Source: Acidimicrobiaceae bacterium (GTDB lineage Bacteria; Actinomycetota; Acidimicrobiia; Acidimicrobiales; UBA8592). From it: a DNA stretch of 38,822 bases. Positions 1 to 7,451 of the stretch are shown here, in pieces. The translations under genes and the position numbers were made by a program. The stretch covers positions 1-38,822 of the forward strand of contig PBIQ01000016.1 in assembly GCA_002720485.1 (NCBI GenBank), written 5' to 3'. Positions within the stretch are counted from its first letter, which is position 1. Each line of letters begins with the position of its first letter. A model generated the notes under the pieces. It had not been told where the DNA came from. It did not search any database and saw only the letters and a list, made by a program, of their open reading frames with translations.

Positions 1-446
1 ATAATTTCATTAACACCTATTTGTGCTCGGGCGACTGCTGGGCCTAAACCAAGTAGTGCGCCACCAAGGATTGCAGCGAGGAGCATCACGGTAATCAGGA
101 GGGGGCTGGGCCAGCCCTCACCGATTCGCGCCATCCAAGCAGCCATCATGGCGCCAGCTAGGATTTGCCCTTCTGCGCCAATATTCCAAAGGCCCATACT
201 TCCCGCTACAGCAACCGCTAATCCTGCTAGGCCGAGAGGTACCGCACGGTTTAAAGTTATGGACCACGACTTCGGACTGCCGATTGAGGAATCGAACATC
301 CGCTCGTACACCGCCATTGGATCATGCCCAGAAAGAACCAGAAGAAGGATCCCGATTGACAGAGCTGTGATAAGGCCAATAAGGAATGCCAGTGGCTGCC
401 CGCCTCTGATGGCTTGTTCTCTTCGAACTAAAACAAGGCGTCCCAT
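1..446 (-). CDS. ABC transporter permease, BMP/nucleoside-type importer (3' part outside window)
   Basis: Inner-membrane permease of an importer for nucleosides or related small solutes, working with the ATPase and lipoprotein encoded just upstream. About 148 residues are visible from an ATG at 446; the rest lies beyond base 1. A first membrane helix follows a short basic N-terminus (MGRLVLVRREQ), and the motif LWNIGAEGQ is the characteristic loop of the BPD_transp_2 permease family that pairs with BMP lipoproteins. More hydrophobic helices follow up to the edge. The start overlaps the stop of the ATPase as TGATG (444-448), which suggests translational coupling. This family usually has a second permease gene next in line, which would lie outside the window. 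The substrate cannot be read from the sequence. Confidence 0.85.
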   Translation of the reverse strand, partial: MGRLVLVRREQAIRGGQPLAFLIGLITALSIGILLLVLSGHDPMAVYERMFDSSIGSPKSWSITLNRAVPLGLAGLAVAVAGSMGLWNIGAEGQILAGAMMAAWMARIGEGWPSPLLITVMLLAAILGGALLGLGPAVARAQIGVNEI

Positions 447-1951
447 CAGGTTTGCACCTCTCCAGCCATTGCCGCCCCGATCTCATGACGCTCAGAATTC
501 ACAGGGTCGAATTCTCCGACTATCTTCCCGCTGTGCATTACCAGTAGGCGGTCGGAAAGGGTAAGTAGTTCATCAAGATCCTCGGAGATGAGAAGAACGG
601 CGACCCCAGCGGCACGTTCGGCGACTAGAAGATCTTGGATAGCTTTTACCCCTTGAACATCTAAACCGCGGGTAGGTTGCGCTGCAACTAAGATTTTGGG
701 TTCGCCGCTTAACTCTCGACCTACCAGAAGGCGTTGAAGGTTCCCTCCAGATAATCCAGCTATCGGTTCATTCAAGGGTCCGGTTCGAACGCCAAACTTA
801 TCTACAATGTCCTGACAGTGTGTCGAAAGTTTATCTTCGATCAACAAGGGGCCTTGCCGCAGTTGCTTATAGTTTCGCAAGATAGCGTTCTCGATGACAC
901 TAAGCCGAGGGGCTAGGCCAACACCAAGACGATCTTCAGGGACGTACCCGAGACCTGCCTTGAATCTTTCTACTGGAAGTGCGTTGGTGAGATCGTTGCC
1001 GTTGATTGTTACCGTCCCAGATTTAATTGGTCTAAGCCCTGCAATGGCTTGGGCCATCTCTCGTTGTCCGTTTCCAGACACCCCAGCGATACCAACAATT
1101 TCTCCGCTGTGAACGTCAAGATTGAAATCATGAACAGCGGAAAGATGCCTGTCATCTAACGCTTCAAGTCCTCGAACTTCAAGCAAGGAAGGTCCTCTCT
1201 CGCGTTTAGGAGGACGGTTTGTGGTTACTGGGGATGAGCCAACCATAAGACCAGCCAGCTTTGCAGCATCTGTGTCCTCTACCTTTAATGAAGCCGCAAC
1301 AGTTTTTCCGTCTCTTAGAACAGTCGCTTCATCAGAGAATTCCTTTACTTCATGAAGCTTATGGCTAATGAAAATGACCGACCTTCCTGCATTCGCCATC
1401 TCGCGTAAAACACCTCCCAGCTCGTCGGCTTCTCCAGGGGTCAATACCGCTGTAGGTTCGTCCATGATAAGTATCTGGGCGTTACGCCAAAGAGTTTTAA
1501 GAATTTCAACTCGTTGTCGTTCTCCCATCGATAACTGCCACACTGGTCGGGCTGGGTCTATATTCAAGCCGAATTGTTGTGCTAAGGATGCAACCTGTGA
1601 TTCGATAGACCCTTTTCGGATAATGCGTTCTGCAGCACCAAGCACAATATTTTCTGCGACGGTGAAAGAAGGAACGAGGCGAAACTCTTGATGCACCATT
1701 CCAATTCCAGCGGCAAGCGCATCAGAAGGTGACCGAAACCAATGTTGTGAACCCGCTATTTGTATTTCCCCTTCATCTGGTCGATACATCCCCGCGAGAA
1801 TATTCATTAGGGTGGACTTTCCCGCACCATTCTCACCCAATACCGCATGGATCGTTCCTTGCTTGACCTGAAGTGAAGCCCCAGCGTTCGCAATGACTCC
1901 AGGGAAGCGTTTCCAGATATTGGACAGATCTACAGCTAGAGGGGTATTCAT
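446..1951 (-). CDS. ABC transporter ATP-binding protein with two NBDs, BMP/nucleoside-type importer
   Basis: Double-domain cytoplasmic ATPase of the sugar/nucleoside importer class, 501 residues from the ATG at 1951. The first NBD has Walker A GENGAGKST (residues 39-47), a signature LSMGE and Walker B LIMDEPTAVL. The second NBD has a degenerate P-loop (GVSGNGQRE), a good signature LSGGNLQR and an altered Walker B (LVAAQPTRGLD), the normal asymmetry of this family. The open frame extends to 2014, but those extra codons are made by a perfect intergenic hairpin and resemble no family N-terminus, so MNTPLAVDL is preferred as the start. The gene lies between the BMP lipoprotein and a permease, in one minus-strand operon. 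Family assignment is firm; the transported solute is unknown. Confidence 0.9.
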   Translation of the reverse strand: MNTPLAVDLSNIWKRFPGVIANAGASLQVKQGTIHAVLGENGAGKSTLMNILAGMYRPDEGEIQIAGSQHWFRSPSDALAAGIGMVHQEFRLVPSFTVAENIVLGAAERIIRKGSIESQVASLAQQFGLNIDPARPVWQLSMGERQRVEILKTLWRNAQILIMDEPTAVLTPGEADELGGVLREMANAGRSVIFISHKLHEVKEFSDEATVLRDGKTVAASLKVEDTDAAKLAGLMVGSSPVTTNRPPKRERGPSLLEVRGLEALDDRHLSAVHDFNLDVHSGEIVGIAGVSGNGQREMAQAIAGLRPIKSGTVTINGNDLTNALPVERFKAGLGYVPEDRLGVGLAPRLSVIENAILRNYKQLRQGPLLIEDKLSTHCQDIVDKFGVRTGPLNEPIAGLSGGNLQRLLVGRELSGEPKILVAAQPTRGLDVQGVKAIQDLLVAERAAGVAVLLISEDLDELLTLSDRLLVMHSGKIVGEFDPVNSERHEIGAAMAGEVQT

Positions 1952-1978
1952 AAACAAATTAGTTTCACTAGACGCGGC

Positions 1979-2012
1979 GACGGTACCAGCGGAACTCGCC
2001 GCTGGTACCGTC
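1979..2012 (-). promoter_or_regulatory. Perfect 14-bp intergenic hairpin between lipoprotein and ATPase genes
   Basis: Arms GACGGTACCAGCGG (1979-1992) and CCGCTGGTACCGTC (1999-2012) are exact reverse complements around a 6-nt loop. It sits just after the stop of the BMP lipoprotein gene and before the ATPase start. No T-run follows on the minus strand, so it looks more like an mRNA-stabilising or partial attenuation element than a full terminator. Such elements often keep binding-protein transcripts more abundant than the rest of the operon; that role is inferred here. Confidence 0.75.
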
Positions 2013-2030
2013 AATCACGTCAGATTTATA

Positions 2031-3125
2031 TCAGCCTGTCGAGCCGATGACACCTTCAACAAAGGTCATCATTCCAAGCATGTCGCCATCGCTCATGGTC
2101 TCCCCAGCAGCAACAAGAACGCTTCCGTCTTGTGCATTGATCGGACCGGTAAACGGATGGAAAGAGCCATCTGCAATCGCTGCTTTCTTCTCAGCAACTA
2201 GGTCCTTAATGTCTCCAGAGACATCGTCAGCAATTGGGGCTAGGTCAACCACTCCGTCGGCCATTGACCCCCACCAAGCTCCACCAGAATAGGTGCCGTC
2301 TGCAGCCTCGTTGATGATTTGGGTATACCGATCACACCAGTCCCATACAGGGGCAGTGAGGAACGCATTTGGAGCAAAAGCACTCATATCTGAGTTGTAT
2401 GAAACCCAGCGGACTCCAGCAGCTTCGGCTTTCTCACCAGCAGCTGTTGAGTCTTGGTGCATGGCGATAACGTCAGCTCCGGCATCGATTAATGCTTGAG
2501 CAGAGTCGCCTTCAACGGCTGGGTCAAACCAAGTGCTTGTCCAAACTACTTCTACTGTTGCATCAGGGTTAACGCTTCGAACACCGAGTGTGAAGGCATT
2601 GATTCCTCTGATTACCTCAGGAATTGGGAAGGCGGCAACATAGCCAATCTGTCCGGAGCTAGTTGCAGAACCAGCAACGATGCCTGAGAGGTATCGAGGC
2701 TCGTACATTCGGCCAAACGTGTTTCCGAAGTTGGATCCGTTGCTCTTGTAACCAGAGACATGGTCAAAAACAACCTCGGGGTATTCGTCTGCTAAAGCTG
2801 CCATGTCATCCATATAACCAAATGAGGTTCCAATAATTACGTTGAAGCCTTGGTCAATGAATTCTCTTGAGTAGTTGGCGAAGTCAGCAGTTCCTTCAGG
2901 TACTGATTCAACATACGCTGTCTCTGCACCGGTTGCTTCTTCAGCACAGCTTCGGCCTTGGTCGTGTGCATATGTCCAGCCAGCATCCCCTGGTGGCCCA
3001 ACATAGATAAACGCCGCTTTAACGTCACTACTACCATCATCGTCATCGCCGCATCCCGTGCCGAGAGCAGCGAACATGCCAACCATCGCAAGAAGAGCGA
3101 CAATTAGCTTCCATTTTTTAAACAT
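2031..3125 (-). CDS. BMP-family substrate-binding lipoprotein
   Basis: Extracytoplasmic solute receptor of the basic membrane protein (Bmp/PnrA-like) family, 364 residues, anchored as a lipoprotein. The N-terminus has two early lysines, a hydrophobic stretch and the lipobox LGTGC with Cys25, followed by an acidic spacer. The mature part shows the family layout: an early AFIYVGPPGDAGWT segment, a central NVIIGTSFGY stretch and the region SGIVAG. Homologues bind nucleosides or purine derivatives; the ligand here is not known. A strong Shine-Dalgarno (GGAGGG) precedes the ATG. It is the first gene of the minus-strand operon that continues with the ATPase and permease, and it has its own promoter in the divergent gap shared with the TetR gene. 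Confidence 0.92.
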   Translation of the reverse strand: MFKKWKLIVALLAMVGMFAALGTGCGDDDDGSSDVKAAFIYVGPPGDAGWTYAHDQGRSCAEEATGAETAYVESVPEGTADFANYSREFIDQGFNVIIGTSFGYMDDMAALADEYPEVVFDHVSGYKSNGSNFGNTFGRMYEPRYLSGIVAGSATSSGQIGYVAAFPIPEVIRGINAFTLGVRSVNPDATVEVVWTSTWFDPAVEGDSAQALIDAGADVIAMHQDSTAAGEKAEAAGVRWVSYNSDMSAFAPNAFLTAPVWDWCDRYTQIINEAADGTYSGGAWWGSMADGVVDLAPIADDVSGDIKDLVAEKKAAIADGSFHPFTGPINAQDGSVLVAAGETMSDGDMLGMMTFVEGVIGSTG

Positions 3126-3149
3126 TTTCCCTCCAGATTGAAAAATTAA

Positions 3150-3178
3150 ATTATCACAAACCGTTGTGCCGGTTTCAC
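3150..3178 (-). promoter_or_regulatory. Promoter of the BMP transporter operon with an internal inverted repeat
   Basis: On the minus strand a -35-like GTGAAA (3178-3173) and a -10 GATAAT (3155-3150) are spaced by 17 bp, about 25 nt before the lipoprotein ATG. The spacer holds an inverted repeat, AAACCG-6 nt-CGGTTT (3158-3175), which overlaps the edge of the -35 box and could be an operator. The boxes are read directly; function is inferred. Confidence 0.5.
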
Positions 3179-3268
3179 GACACGCTAGTCGCCATTAACA
3201 CTCTGTGCTTGATTCAAACCAACAATCAGTAAAATTTTTTATTTTGGAAACAAAGGCATGTAGGGGAT

Positions 3269-3297
3269 TTGACAAAATAATAATGATCATTATTATA
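3269..3297 (+). promoter_or_regulatory. tetR promoter with a 20-bp palindromic operator
   Basis: A consensus -35 TTGACA (3269-3274) and a -10-like ATTATA (3292-3297) are 17 bp apart. Between and over them lies a perfect 20-bp palindrome, ATAATAATGATCATTATTAT (3277-3296), centred on GATC. A palindrome filling the promoter spacer just upstream of a TetR gene is the classic autorepression arrangement, and repression would also cover the diiron gene that follows. Operator function is inferred. Confidence 0.7.
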
Positions 3298-3325
3298 TAT
3301 ATTACGGTTTAGGGGGAAATATTTA

Positions 3326-3889
3326 ATGTCAACGGACAGCAAACTGATAGAAGCAGCTGCTGAGGTCTTTGCTGAACGCGGGTACGATGGAGCAGGCGTG
3401 GCTGAGATCGCACGTCGCGCCGGGGTAACAACGGGTGCCATCTATAGTCGGTATCGAGGCAAATCGGAACTGCTATTTGATGCTCTTGACTACGCATTAG
3501 AAAAACACTTAGACAGCATCCTTGCCAGTTCTCAGCACGATTCACCAGCCGATATTCTTTCTAGTCTCGGATCAAGCCTCCTTAACAACCATGGAGACCA
3601 AGATGCTCTACTGCTTGAAGCGATAGTTGCAAGTAGGCGAGATTCAGAACTATCTGAAATGCTTAGACGCAGATTCGAAGACCAAGGAATGCGACTAGCA
3701 AAAATAATTGAAGAGGCTAAAAGCGATGGTCTATTTGATCAATCTATTGATACGAAAGCCATTGTGACTCTTGCGCTATCAATTAATCTCGGATTTACCA
3801 TCTTTCGAACAATGGATACACCCATGCCCGAATCACACGAATGGCAAGTAGCTATCGACCGTGTTATCTCAGCAGCTTTACCAGCTTGA
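3326..3889 (+). CDS. TetR/AcrR-family transcriptional regulator
   Basis: A DNA-binding repressor-type regulator of 187 residues. The N-terminal helix-turn-helix is clear at about residues 7-52 (AAEVFAERGYDGAGVAEIA, then AGVTTGAIYSRYRGKSELL). The C-terminal ligand-binding and dimer domain is helical and too divergent to suggest an inducer. An AGGGGG Shine-Dalgarno precedes the ATG. The gene lies 12 nt upstream of a ferritin-like diiron protein on the same strand, and is divergent from the BMP importer operon. The palindrome in its promoter suggests autoregulation and control of the diiron gene; control of the divergent importer is possible but less direct. Confidence 0.9.
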   Translation: MSTDSKLIEAAAEVFAERGYDGAGVAEIARRAGVTTGAIYSRYRGKSELLFDALDYALEKHLDSILASSQHDSPADILSSLGSSLLNNHGDQDALLLEAIVASRRDSELSEMLRRRFEDQGMRLAKIIEEAKSDGLFDQSIDTKAIVTLALSINLGFTIFRTMDTPMPESHEWQVAIDRVISAALPA

Positions 3890-3901
3890 CAGGAGGACTT
3901 T

Positions 3902-5047
3902 ATGTCAACAGCAGAAATTGAAAGAACCGACCAAGAGATTCTCGATAGAGCCGCACAAGACGATATTGATGCAATAGCGGCCTATAACCCAGACCCTGAT
4001 GCAGTTTTACATGAAGTACAAGACCAGGCCGACGCCCTCTTTACCTGGGACTATGAGAAAGGTAGTCGCCCCCGCCTCGACAGACTTTATGAGAAAGCTA
4101 AAGTCTCACAATGGAATGCTCAAACTGACCTCGACTGGTCGATTGATGTTGACCCGCTGAAAGCATTCAGTATCTTTACTGAGTCATCGAACGTAAATAC
4201 CGGACACTGGACTGAGCATCCAGACTCTCCAGCGATAAATTGGGGCGATAAAGAGTGGGACCAGTTCAGTGTCGAATCTTTCGCATGGCGACTATCACAA
4301 TTCTTGCACGGAGAACAAGGAGCGTTACTATGCACTGCGAAGATAGTCGAAACAGTTCCTTGGATCGATGCGAAATACTACGCAGCTACTCAGGTTGTAG
4401 ATGAAGCTCGCCATGTTGAAGTTTTCAACAAATATATTGATGAAAAAGTCGGAGTTAGATATCCGGTGAATCCCCACCTCCAGCTTCTCATTGATGACAT
4501 TATTAATGACAGTAGATGGGACATGACCTATCTAGGAATGCAGATAATGGTCGAGGGTCTAGCACTCGCTGCGTTTGGCTTAATGCACCAAGTAACGACG
4601 GAACCGTTATTGAAGAAACTCCTCCGATATGTGATGGCAGACGAAGCTCGACATGTAGCATTCGGAGTTCTCAGTCTTCAGGAGGTCTATCAAGATATGA
4701 CAGCTCAAGAAGTGAGAGATCGACAAGAGTTTGCTTTCGAAGCAGGAATCCGGATGCGTGATCGGCTTCTCCAGCAGGAAGTATGGGACAGGATGGGTTG
4801 CGACGTTAAACATGCAGTTCAACACGGGCTGAATATTCCCGACGAAGATCAGATTTTCAGCCAATTGCTATTTTCAAAAATTGTGCCGAATTGCCGCAAA
4901 CTTGGTCTACTCGATGCTGGGGACGGCTGGCTCCGAGAACGATTCACCGAGATAGGTGTCATTGAACTAGAACATCTTGAAGACACTGGACAAGAATACG
5001 AGTCTTTTACACTTGACGAAGACGACCCAATACCGGTTGGGAATTAA
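3902..5047 (+). CDS. Ferritin-like diiron-carboxylate protein, substrate unknown
   Basis: A 381-residue soluble protein with a complete set of carboxylate-bridged diiron ligands in the ribonucleotide-reductase-R2-like order: Glu138 (HGEQGA), Glu168xxHis171 (DEARHVEVF), Glu218 (MVEGLALA) and Glu248xxHis251 (DEARHVAFG). The two DEARH motifs come 80 residues apart. This points to an O2-activating oxidase or oxygenase such as R2lox- or AurF-like enzymes, rather than iron storage. No signal peptide or membrane segment is evident. A strong AGGAGG Shine-Dalgarno precedes the ATG, and the gene is co-transcribed with the TetR regulator, so expression is probably induced by a small molecule. The family call is firm, the reaction is not known. 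Confidence 0.85.
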   Translation: MSTAEIERTDQEILDRAAQDDIDAIAAYNPDPDAVLHEVQDQADALFTWDYEKGSRPRLDRLYEKAKVSQWNAQTDLDWSIDVDPLKAFSIFTESSNVNTGHWTEHPDSPAINWGDKEWDQFSVESFAWRLSQFLHGEQGALLCTAKIVETVPWIDAKYYAATQVVDEARHVEVFNKYIDEKVGVRYPVNPHLQLLIDDIINDSRWDMTYLGMQIMVEGLALAAFGLMHQVTTEPLLKKLLRYVMADEARHVAFGVLSLQEVYQDMTAQEVRDRQEFAFEAGIRMRDRLLQQEVWDRMGCDVKHAVQHGLNIPDEDQIFSQLLFSKIVPNCRKLGLLDAGDGWLRERFTEIGVIELEHLEDTGQEYESFTLDEDDPIPVGN

Positions 5048-5202
5048 TAGGGACCAGAGCAGTAAATCCAAAAGAGCCGCTAAAAATACAACGGAACAAA
5101 AGTACGGATTAAATAAGGGAAGAACCTTGAATTCCGATCGTTCACGTCCCCAACTCTAATCACTGTGTTAGTAGCGGCCAATACCGCTGTCTTGATATGA
5201 GG

Positions 5203-5292
5203 TCAGGAATTGCGTCCTAAATTTGGTTTACGGCCATGATTTGCCTTTTTTCTCCGAGCGTTGGCCTTTTTCTTCTGTGTTCTCTTTGACAT
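5203..5292 (-). CDS. Large-subunit ribosomal protein bL37 (29 residues)
   Basis: A very small, strongly basic protein: MSKRTQKKKANARRK at the start and KANHGRKPNLGRNS at the end. The ANHG(K/R)(R/K)PN tail matches what I recall of bL37, a mini-protein first recognised in mycobacterial 50S subunits. The start ATG at 5292 has a good GGAGGG Shine-Dalgarno and the frame closes with TGA at 5203. It stands alone, divergent from ychF. It is too short for most gene callers. No alignment was run, so the identification rests on size, charge and the terminal motif. Confidence 0.8.
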   Translation of the reverse strand: MSKRTQKKKANARRKKANHGRKPNLGRNS

Positions 5293-5368
5293 AAACCCTC
5301 CGGTTTCTTCCTCCACCATACAAGAACCTTCAACAACTCACGACTACTGGGGGTAGCCTTCGAAGAGT

Positions 5369-6445
5369 ATGGAAAAATTCGGATTTGTAGGTTTGCCTAA
5401 CGCAGGAAAATCTTCGCTTTACAATGCTCTAACTGGAGGTTCAGCCTTGGCCGCTCCATATGCATTCGCTACAACTGACCCGAACGTTGGAGTAGCCAAA
5501 GTCCCCGATCACCGCCTCCAGCTACTTGCCACAATGAGCCAATCCAGAAATGTTGTTCACGCAAGTGTGCAATTCACAGACATTGGCGGCCTAGTGGAAG
5601 GAGCTAGTCAAGGGGAAGGCCTTGGAAATCAATTCTTAGCCAACATTCGAGAGGTGGACGCTATTGTTTATGTCCTTCGCGCATTTCAGGATCCAGATAT
5701 CCCAGGAGATCCAGACCCGCTAGAGCAATTACGCGTCCTTGAGATCGAGTTGACTCTCGCAGATCTAGAGACGTTAGAAAAACAAGTTGCAAAAAAAGCA
5801 AAAATAGCCCGAATAGATAAAACCATCGAAGGTGAAGTAAACGCAATCGAGACTGCGGTAGAACTTCTCTCTGCTGGAATTCCTCTATATCGAAGTTCGC
5901 TATCGAAAGAAGAGCTTGACTTCCTAGAGTCCTACTTTCTTCTTACAGCCAAACCTGTTCTCGCAATAGTCAACATTGGTGAAAACCAATTAGCTAATAG
6001 TGAAGAACTGACAGAGCCAGTTTCGTTAGAGCTTGAAGAGAAGGCTGACGTCATCAGCGCATGCATCCAATTAGAGGCAGAAGCAGCTGAACTACCTCTA
6101 GATGAACAGGCCGACCTTTTGGAAGGCCTAGGCCTTGGAGAAGGAGCTCTACCAAGGTTTGTAAAACAGGCCTACCATATTTTGGGATTAAGGACTTTTT
6201 TAACAACAGGGGAGAAGGAAAGCCGAGCATGGACATTCCGAGATGGCTCAACTGCACCAGAAGCGGCTGGAAGGATCCATACAGATTTCCAGAAAGGCTT
6301 TATCCGTGCAGAAACCATCAACTGGGAATTGCTTCTGGAATGTGGCAGTTGGGTAGAAGCCCGTGAAGCCGGAAAGATACGAGTCGAAGGAAAAGATTAC
6401 ATAGTGCAAGACGGGGATGTAATGGAGTTCCGTTTCAACGTCTGA
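5369..6445 (+). CDS. ychF: Redox-regulated ATPase YchF (OLA1 family)
   Basis: A ribosome-associated P-loop NTPase of the Obg superfamily with preference for ATP, 358 residues, close to the usual size of about 363. Walker A is GLPNAGKSS (residues 8-16), the switch region is TDIGGLVEGAS, and the nucleotide-base motif is the YchF type, AIVNIGEN, rather than the NKxD of true GTPases. A long helical insert follows around residues 120-165. The C-terminal TGS domain contains FLTTGEKESRAWTF and HTDFQKGFIRAE. It is divergent from the bL37 gene. The Shine-Dalgarno before the ATG is weak. Confidence 0.95.
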   Translation: MEKFGFVGLPNAGKSSLYNALTGGSALAAPYAFATTDPNVGVAKVPDHRLQLLATMSQSRNVVHASVQFTDIGGLVEGASQGEGLGNQFLANIREVDAIVYVLRAFQDPDIPGDPDPLEQLRVLEIELTLADLETLEKQVAKKAKIARIDKTIEGEVNAIETAVELLSAGIPLYRSSLSKEELDFLESYFLLTAKPVLAIVNIGENQLANSEELTEPVSLELEEKADVISACIQLEAEAAELPLDEQADLLEGLGLGEGALPRFVKQAYHILGLRTFLTTGEKESRAWTFRDGSTAPEAAGRIHTDFQKGFIRAETINWELLLECGSWVEAREAGKIRVEGKDYIVQDGDVMEFRFNV

Positions 6446-6565
6446 CCAGAGGCTTCAAAACAATAACTCGGCTACGGTAAACTTAAATACAGTACAAATA
6501 TTACCTCTATAATCCCCGAGGGCTATTGAGGGATTCCTTGCAGGCAGATTCCCTAGGAGGATGAT

Positions 6566-7408
6566 ATGAAAAAACCAGGTCTGGTTCTTGTCGGAACTCC
6601 TATAGGAAATCTTGATGATCTATCACTTAGGGCTGCTAGAGAATTGAAAGAAGCGGACGCTATCTGTTGTGAAGATACGCGACGGACAGGAAAGTTACTA
6701 GCGCATCTTCAATGCAGCCCTCGGCCACCTTTAATCGTTGTAAACGAACACACTGAGAAAGATCAAAGTGAACGGATTGTATCTAAGATCAGAAACGGTG
6801 AACGAATAGCAATGGTAACTGATGCTGGCATGCCCGCTATTTCCGATCCGGGTGAATTCATAGTTCACCAAGTCACGAAAGCCGGTCTACCTATCGAAGT
6901 AGTGCCTGGGCCATCTGCCGGAATTACAGCGCTGGTCGGAAGTGGAATATCGTCAAGGAGGTATTTCTTTGAGGGGTTTCTTCCAAGAAAAGGCGGAGAT
7001 CGTGCTACCAGACTCCAAGAGATTTCTAGAAGTCGACACACGGTTATTATTTACGAATCTCCTCGTAGGCTCAGTAAGACTCTGCAGGATCTCGCTGAAT
7101 ATCTAGGTGATGACAGAAGGGCAACAATTGCAAGGGAGTTGACAAAAATCCATGAGGAATACTTCCGCAGTACCTTAGGTCAACTAGCACAGTCGCTGTC
7201 ATCGAAAGAACTCAAAGGAGAAATCGTAATTATTCTGGAAGGGGCACCGGAAACAGACAAAATGAGCGATAAAGAAGTTCTATCAGCCTTAAGCGAGGCA
7301 AAAGGGCAAGGCCTATCGACAAGAGACGCAGTTAGAGAAATTGCAGAAATCAGTGGAATCTCAAAAAGGGTTGTCTACGAACTCTATCTTTCGGCATCGA
7401 GAAATTAA
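6566..7408 (+). CDS. rsmI: 16S rRNA (cytidine1402-2'-O)-methyltransferase RsmI
   Basis: A SAM-dependent tetrapyrrole-methylase-fold enzyme that methylates C1402 of 16S rRNA, 280 residues. Family motifs are VGTPIGNLDDLS near the N-terminus, CEDTRRTGKLL, VTDAGMPAISDPG, VPGPSAGITAL and FFEGFLPRKG. The ATG has a strong Shine-Dalgarno (AGGAGG). A TATAAT at 6508-6513 may be a -10 box, but no convincing -35 was found. It precedes metG, the order also found in M. tuberculosis (Rv1003, with metS nearby). Confidence 0.96.
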   Translation: MKKPGLVLVGTPIGNLDDLSLRAARELKEADAICCEDTRRTGKLLAHLQCSPRPPLIVVNEHTEKDQSERIVSKIRNGERIAMVTDAGMPAISDPGEFIVHQVTKAGLPIEVVPGPSAGITALVGSGISSRRYFFEGFLPRKGGDRATRLQEISRSRHTVIIYESPRRLSKTLQDLAEYLGDDRRATIARELTKIHEEYFRSTLGQLAQSLSSKELKGEIVIILEGAPETDKMSDKEVLSALSEAKGQGLSTRDAVREIAEISGISKRVVYELYLSASRN

Positions 7409-7451
7409 GGAAGGTAACCGACCTCCCACTGTGTGCGGTAACCTGCTAGAT

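Noticed and set aside
1952-2014. N-terminal extension of the importer ATPase frame up to 2014
   Set aside because: The codons are formed mainly by the perfect intergenic hairpin, and the sequence is unlike ATPase N-termini; ATG 1951 is preferred.
5160-5196. Hairpin AGCGG/CCGCT as a terminator between the diiron gene and bL37
   Set aside because: The stem is only five pairs and no T-run follows on either strand.
6508-6513. TATAAT as a full promoter for rsmI
   Set aside because: No acceptable -35 box was found at 16-18 bp, so only a possible -10 is noted in the rsmI entry.
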